From: Chinchilla lanigera
Lineage: Eukaryota; Chordata; Mammalia; Rodentia; Chinchillidae
DNA length: 64,000 bases
Direction of reading: 5' to 3'
NCBI RefSeq assembly: GCF_000276665.1
Contig: NW_004955465.1
Location: forward strand, 6,147,303 to 6,211,302
A program made the position numbers and the translations under genes. Positions within the stretch are counted from its first letter, which is position 1; every line of letters starts with the position of its first letter. A model generated the notes under the pieces. It had not been told where the DNA came from. It did not search any database and was given only the letters and a program-made list of their open reading frames with translations. This document shows, piece by piece, positions 58,926 through 64,000 of the stretch.

Positions 58926-59254
58926 AAATAATACATATTTAGTATGATGAGTGCTACGGAGAAAATTTAAATGGGGAACAGTGTTAGGGAGCACAGGACT
59001 GGTAAGGAAAGTCTTCGCAGGGAAGGAGGCCCTTGAGCATAGTAAATGCAACCAGCCAGGGGGACATATAGGGAACTTTTAGGCAGGGCCATGCCTTGGT
59101 AAGTTTGAGAAACAAAGAGCAAGAGGGCTGATGAGGCTAGAGCAGAAGAAATAGGGAGGGGTGAGGAAGGTAGTTGAGGAGGGTGGGAATTAGGGACCAA
59201 GGTGAAGACTTCAGCCTCACATGAGTTGGCACAACAGAAAAATCTCACTAACCT

Positions 59255-59520
59255 AACACTGAGGAAGAGAAGCTAGCCGAGAGAGAATGCATACTGCAAT
59301 TCCATTTATATAAAATTCAAAGACAGGCTAAGCAGATCTAGGGGGCAGGTTCTACCACCAAATGAAATTGAGCTGGAGCTTTCCAAGAGTTGGTATCTTT
59401 CCTTATGTGTGTGGTGGTTACACAGGTAAAGTCCACTTCCATACCTTCATCAGAGGTCTGCATCTCACTGGTACACTTTTCTGTGCGTTATATTGCAATA
59501 AGAACTTGCATTGAAAAACA
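59255..59520 (+). mobile_element. L1 3' UTR fragment
   Basis: CAATTCCATTTATATAAAAT, GTGTGGTGGTTACACAGGT and CACTTTTCTGTGCGTTATAT with an A-rich end match old L1 3' UTR patterns. Confidence 0.8.
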
Positions 59521-60215
59521 AGTGAAGAAGAAATAATAGCAACAACCAAATGCAAGGTGGGAGAGTCATTTGTTGTTTTCAGCAAAGAAAAGACATGAAC
59601 TTACTTAAATTTTGGCAAGATCTCTCTGGATCCTGGGCTAGGAATAGAGTATAGAGTCATCAGTTCAGAATCAAGAAGGTCAGTTGGAAACTCTTACTGA
59701 CAGTCAGGTAGGACATGCTGGTCGCTCATAGGGTTCCCCAGAGGCAAGCAGAGGAGGGAGAGAAAAGCGCTTGAATTTTGGGCTTATTTTTGGAGGCAGA
59801 GCCCAATGCCCAGGGGATGTGCCAACTGCATGTAAAAACAAGTCATGCCAACAACTTCTCCCCTGGAATAGGGCCGGCAAAGTTTGGTTTCCCCTTGCAC
59901 AAGGCTGGGGGTACACGGACATACTGAGGGCTGTGGTCAACTGTCCAGGCCCTAATGATTACAGGCCACTACACTGACCATGCCAAGGGGCGCTTTAACC
60001 AACCCATACACTCCATCAGCGCTCATCCCACAAAACTACTCAAAATAAACACTCAGAGCCTCGCCAGGCAAGAACAGCTTCAAGACCAGTCCCCTAAGAG
60101 CCTTTCACAAGGTCCCTATGTACTTATATCGTATGTAGCTCCATCCCTGGTTATAAAATCTCTGCCAAAATAGTAAGGCAGGCCATGAAGAATTAACCTT
60201 AAACAGATTCCTGTG

Positions 60216-60352
60216 AACCACACATGCTGGTGCATGCTGTAGACCCAGCCCTTGGGAGGCTGAGGCTGGAGGATCACTTGAGCCCAGGAAATCAGGGTCA
60301 GCCTGACCAACACAACAAGACCCCATTTCAAAACAGAAAAAAAAAAAAAAAA
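60216..60352 (+). repeat. B1 SINE without internal duplication
   Basis: CACATGCTGGTGCATGCTGT, TTGGGAGGCTGAGGCTGGAG, CAGCCTGACCAACACAACAA and a poly-A tail. Confidence 0.85.
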
Positions 60353-60529
60353 GACTCCTATAAATGTGGTATCTCGGATGGGATATTAGAGCAGAAAAAA
60401 GGACATTAAAGAAATGTCGATGGAATTTAAATGAAGTATGGCATTAATAATGTATTAATGTCAAGTCATTCATCATAACAAATATACTATAATAATGCAA
60501 GATGGCATACTATAATTCTAGCATTATAA

Positions 60530-60638
60530 TTATAGAAGACACTGAGAAGGAAATATAAGAACTCTCTGTACTATCTTTGCAACTTTTCTGTACATTTTAA
60601 ATGTTGCTAAAATAAAAGGCTTATTTTAAAGAAGTATT
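60530..60638 (+). mobile_element. L1 3' terminal fragment
   Basis: GAACTCTCTGTACTATCTTTG, CAACTTTTCTGTACATTT and AAAATAAAAGGCTTATTTTAAA match the last 100 bases of L1M 3' ends. Confidence 0.8.
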
Positions 60639-61245
60639 CTTTTGCCTTTAATCTTAGGATAATAAGATTCAGCTGCCTCCTTTGGTGTGGCAAGCAATAC
60701 ACTCCTTTATTGCAATCAGATTAATGATGATAGTATTGCATGGTATCCCATGGGCATGTGAGACTTTTATGTTTTTATGTATCAGTTCAAAAATAAATGT
60801 TTAAAACAACCAACTGGATCACTAAGTTTTTACTCAGTATTCCATGTATTAATCTATATTAAATTACTGTATTTATTATTAAGCTAAGCCAAGCTCGTTG
60901 ACCCCAATCTACTGCGCCTGACACATTGTTCCAGGTTTTTCGCCTGATGTTGGTTTTTTGCCTCATTTTTAACTCTAAATGATGAGACTCTCTGGAAATG
61001 TCAAGCTTAGTGTCAACATTTTTTTGCCTTTCTGTGGGTTTCTTACAGATTGTTTTTAGATTCCATCTTGGTCAGATTACTTAAGGCACTTTTGAAGGTT
61101 TTGGTATCATTTTCATAGTGGCTGCTCTGGTACTAATATATAAAAATGTGACCCATCGCAGTTCATTGGCATTAGCATTTTCTGACTTCAAGTGAAGTAT
61201 GAAAACCTCACTTCCATTTAGCAGCCTCTATCTTCCTTCTTTCAT

Positions 61246-61336
61246 TTTTTGTTTTTTGTTTTGGTACCAGGAACCGAACTCAGAACCTTGTGCTTACCAG
61301 GCAGGCGCCTGTGCCCCTGAGCTATATCCCCGGCTC
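61246..61336 (-). repeat. ID SINE
   Basis: T-rich start, GGTACCAGGAACCGAACTCA and GAGCTATATCCCCGGCTC, a minus-strand ID. TCTTCCTTCTTTCA (from 61231) and TCTTCCTACTTTTA (from 61337) are near-identical target duplications. Confidence 0.88.
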
Positions 61337-61679
61337 TCTTCCTACTTTTAGATATCATTACCTCAGCATCCTGCCTATAAGAAATGCTGTAATTTTTGCG
61401 ATCTTCATCAAACACGACTTCTACATCTCACAAAGAAAGAGTAGTTGATTGTATGCACCAATATTTCTGTTGCTTTTGTTTTTCTTTCTTCCTTCCTGAT
61501 GCCACACTACCTTCTCACTTATAGATTCCTTCCTGTTTGAAGAGCTTCCTCTGCCATTCTTCAGGGCAAGTCTCTTGGTCACAAATTCTGTTAGTTTTTC
61601 TTTGAGAATTAAAGCTGGTTCTCTGTACACAGTTTTCACATTCTTGGACTCAACCAATAGGGGACTGAAAAAACGTTTT

Positions 61680-62753
61680 GATTGAGTCTGTGCTGAGTGT
61701 GTATAAACTTTTCCCCCTTTGTCATTATTCCCTAAACAGTCAGTATAGCAACTATTCACATAGCATTTACATTGTGTCAAGTCTCATGAGTCATACAGAG
61801 TAATTTCAAGTAGAGTAAAACCTTGATTTGTGAGCATAGATCATTCTGGAAACATGCTTGTAATCCAAAGCACTTGTATATCAAAGCAAATTCCCCATAA
61901 GAAATAATGGAAATTCAGATGATTCATGCCACAACCCAAATACATTAATATAAAAGTGATTACAGTACTGTAATATAATACAAAATAGTAAAGAAAATGC
62001 AAAATATATTAAAAAAATGACCCTGAACTTACCCTTGAAAACCTTCGTGGCTGGTGTGAGGGAGGTGAGACAGGAAGGTCATTGTGTCAGATGGTTTTCA
62101 CTGTCACTAGCAGGATCACTGCTATCTACCGGCCCAATAGAATCTTTTTCTCCTCCTGCAGATTTAACAAGGAACCTGTCCAATTACACTTGCTTTTGCC
62201 TCCTCTGGAGGATTTCCTGGAAATGTGGTGTTGCATTGTTGTTAAACAGATTCATCGCTCACACTGCTACAGCTTTATTTGAGTGGTGCTTCTTTCTACA
62301 AAATTTTGCACTGTGTGCCACATTTTACATATTTTCCTAGTCTCATTTGAATTGAGGGATCCTTCTGCCTTTTTCTCCTCCTCCTCTGCAGACAAGGACT
62401 CCTCCATAACCTCTTGCTGTTGGAAGATGACCCACAATCCCACAGAGAGAGAGAGAGACACAGAGAGAAGAACCACTGGCTCAGGTATGATCATGTGACG
62501 TTTAGCATCACATACTACTTGTATTGCAAGACATCACTCATTTATCAAGTTAAAATTTCGTAGAAATGTTTGCTTATTTCGCAGACAATGAACAGCACAA
62601 ATTACTCACAATCCAAGGTTCTACGGTATATGGGAAGATGTGTGTAGGTTCTGGCAAACCCTACACCATTTTATATGAAATTTCAGCATCCTTGGATTTT
62701 GGTAGCCTTGGGAGGGCCTGGAAACAGCTTCCAGAGATACTGAGGGGCAACTG
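61680..62753 (-). mobile_element. MER2/Tigger2-like DNA transposon split by another transposon
   Basis: GTCATTATTCCCTAAACAG and CATAGCATTTACATTGTG lie left of the insertion. To the right, CACCATTTTATATGAAATTT, CCTTGGATTTTGGTA and the terminal end GATACTGAGGGGCAACTG (to 62753, followed by TA) complete the reverse-strand MER2 order. It is interrupted exactly at a TA by the element at 61813-62626. Confidence 0.8.
61813..62626 (+). mobile_element. Tigger-type transposon with terminal inverted repeats and TA duplication
   Basis: The left end GAGTAAAACCTTGATTTGTGAG and right end (CTCACAATCCAAGGTTCTACGG, inverted) form terminal inverted repeats, and TA flanks both sides (61811-61812 and 62627-62628). 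The internal part keeps no intact transposase frame. It is nested in MER2, so it is the younger of the two. Confidence 0.8.
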
Positions 62754-62952
62754 TATTTTTTTTTCCTTTCATTCCTAACAGATATTTTCTTTCAGTACTT
62801 TAAAAAAAGTTGTACCACTTCCTTCCAACCTTCAAGGTTGCAGATAAGAATCTGCCATCATTCAAACTGTTCTTCCCCATCGCTAGGTCGTTCTTTCTCC
62901 CTGACTGTGTTGAAGGCTTTTCACTGTGTTCATTTTCAGAAGTTTAATAATG

Positions 62953-63044
62953 GCCGTGGATACAGCTCAGCAGCAAAAGCACCTGCCTGGCAAGTGCAAG
63001 GTCCTGAGTTCAATACCCGGTACCAAAAAAAAAAAAAAAAAAAA
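62953..63044 (+). repeat. ID SINE, young, nested in reverse L1
   Basis: A complete ID with poly-A tail between perfect AAGTTTAATAATG target duplications (62940-62952 and 63044-63056). Confidence 0.93.
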
Positions 63045-63917
63045 AGTTTAATAATGATGAGTCTTTCGGTGGGTTTCTTCTGTTAGGTATTTGCTCAGCC
63101 TTCTAAATATGTGTGTGTCTTTCAAAATGTGGAGAGTTTTCAGCTACTATGTCTTCAAATCCTCTTTCAGATGGTCTCACTCCTCTTCTGTTGGAACTCT
63201 GACAATAAAATGTTGCATCTTTGGTTATTATCCGACTCTTTCCTGAGGTTCTGTTGATTTTTATCTCTTTCAGACTGAACAAATTCTATTGCTGTGTCAC
63301 TGATTCTATCCTGACATCACCACCCAACTATTGAGACTCTCCAGCAAGTTGGGTTTTTAAAAAAATTTTGGCGATTGCATTTTTTTAAGCTCTAATTTCC
63401 TTTTGGTTCTTTTTTTTACAACTTCTGTTTCTTTGCTAGACTTTCTATTGTTTTACTTGCTTCAAAGGAATTTATAATTGACAATAGGAGCATTTTTATG
63501 ACAGCTGTTTAAAAATTCTCAATAACATGGATAACACAGGATACTTCCTACATCTGATTCATCTCTGTGTTGGTATCACTTGATTTTATTTATTATTAAC
63601 TTTATTTTTAAGACAGTTCTAGATTTATAGCAAAATTGAGAGGAAGGTACAGAAATTTCCCGCATACTCTTCAGGCATGTGTACCCTCCCCATTATCCAC
63701 AGCTCCAGCCAGAATGATGCATTTGATATAACTGATGAACCCACACTGACACATCATAGCCACCCAGGGCACAGTTTGCATCAGGGTTCACTCTGGTGTT
63801 GCACATTCCCCGGATTTGAACACATGTATAATGATACATGTCCAGCATTAGAGTATCATACAGCGTGGTCTCACTGCCCTTAAAACAAACCTGTGCTGCC
63901 TACATACCTCTCCCTCT

Positions 63918-63943
63918 TCTCTCCTCTCCTCTCCTCTCCTCCA
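63918..63943 (+). repeat. TCTCC pentanucleotide repeat
   Basis: Five TCTCC-type units in a pyrimidine-rich stretch near the right edge. Confidence 0.9.
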
Positions 63944-64000
63944 GTCCCTGAAGATGTCTTTCTTACCTTCTTACTGTCTTTATAGTGTTGCCTTTCCCAG

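Larger units (their letters stand above)
62760..64000 (-). mobile_element. L1 (L1M-type) in reverse orientation, runs off the right edge
   Basis: In plus-strand reading, GAGAGTTTTCAGCTACTATG, GAACAAATTCTATTGCTGTG, then GACAGTTCTAGATTTATAGC, TAACTGATGAACCCACACTG, GCATCAGGGTTCACTCTGG and CATTAGAGTATCATACAG follow the reverse complement of L1M 3' regions. An ID is nested at 62953. A TCTCC microsatellite at 63918-63943 interrupts it near the edge. Confidence 0.75.

Noticed and set aside
1..64000. CRISPR array, operon or other prokaryote-type system
   Set aside because: The window is vertebrate nuclear DNA; tandem repeats present are microsatellites and the two arrays described, without spacer structure or cas-like genes.

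Overview
This is mammalian nuclear DNA, most likely from a non-murid rodent of the squirrel/beaver side of the order. The repeat content supports this. There are many tRNA-derived ID SINEs, several with intact target-site duplications. There are 7SL-derived B1 SINEs, some with the rodent internal duplication, and composite elements with a B1 half followed by an ID-like half (B1-dID type). I see no B2 elements, which would be expected in a mouse or rat window this long. The exact species is not determinable by eye; a beaver-like (Castoridae) or sciurid genome is my best guess.

The only functional protein-coding sequence I can support is exon 1 of BMP6 (bone morphogenetic protein 6), on the minus strand at 52597-53075. 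It ends at a clear GT splice donor. Its 5' part (start codon, signal peptide, start of the propeptide) falls in a 535-base assembly gap (53076-53610). A GC-rich CpG island (about 51.9-54.3 kb) surrounds the exon. It contains a promoter-like cluster near 54.1 kb: a palindromic TATA-like box, a GC box, a CCAAT box and, on the opposite strand, a splice-donor-like site.

Everything from 1 to 52596 is best read as part of BMP6 intron 1. It is a mosaic of repeats: a class I endogenous retrovirus remnant with gag zinc-knuckle and protease motifs (about 5.6-7.2 kb) flanked by two unusual tandem repeats; MaLR LTRs of MST and MLT1 type; a long broken L1 (about 23.2-26.3 kb) carrying four nested insertions; Tigger- and MER5A-like DNA transposons; MIRs; ID, B1 and B1-dID SINEs; microsatellites; and a processed PPIA (cyclophilin A) pseudogene at about 33.5-34.0 kb. 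No intronic protein gene is convincing.

From 54.3 kb to 64 kb is sequence upstream of BMP6. It holds SINEs, an MLT1 LTR with a nested ID, L1 3' ends, a Tigger-in-MER2 nested DNA transposon pair (about 61.7-62.75 kb) and a reverse-oriented L1 running off the right edge. I found no other gene there. There is no operon-like arrangement, CRISPR array or recognisable new system. Family names of old repeats come from recalled consensus patterns, and boundaries are approximate unless target-site duplications are given.
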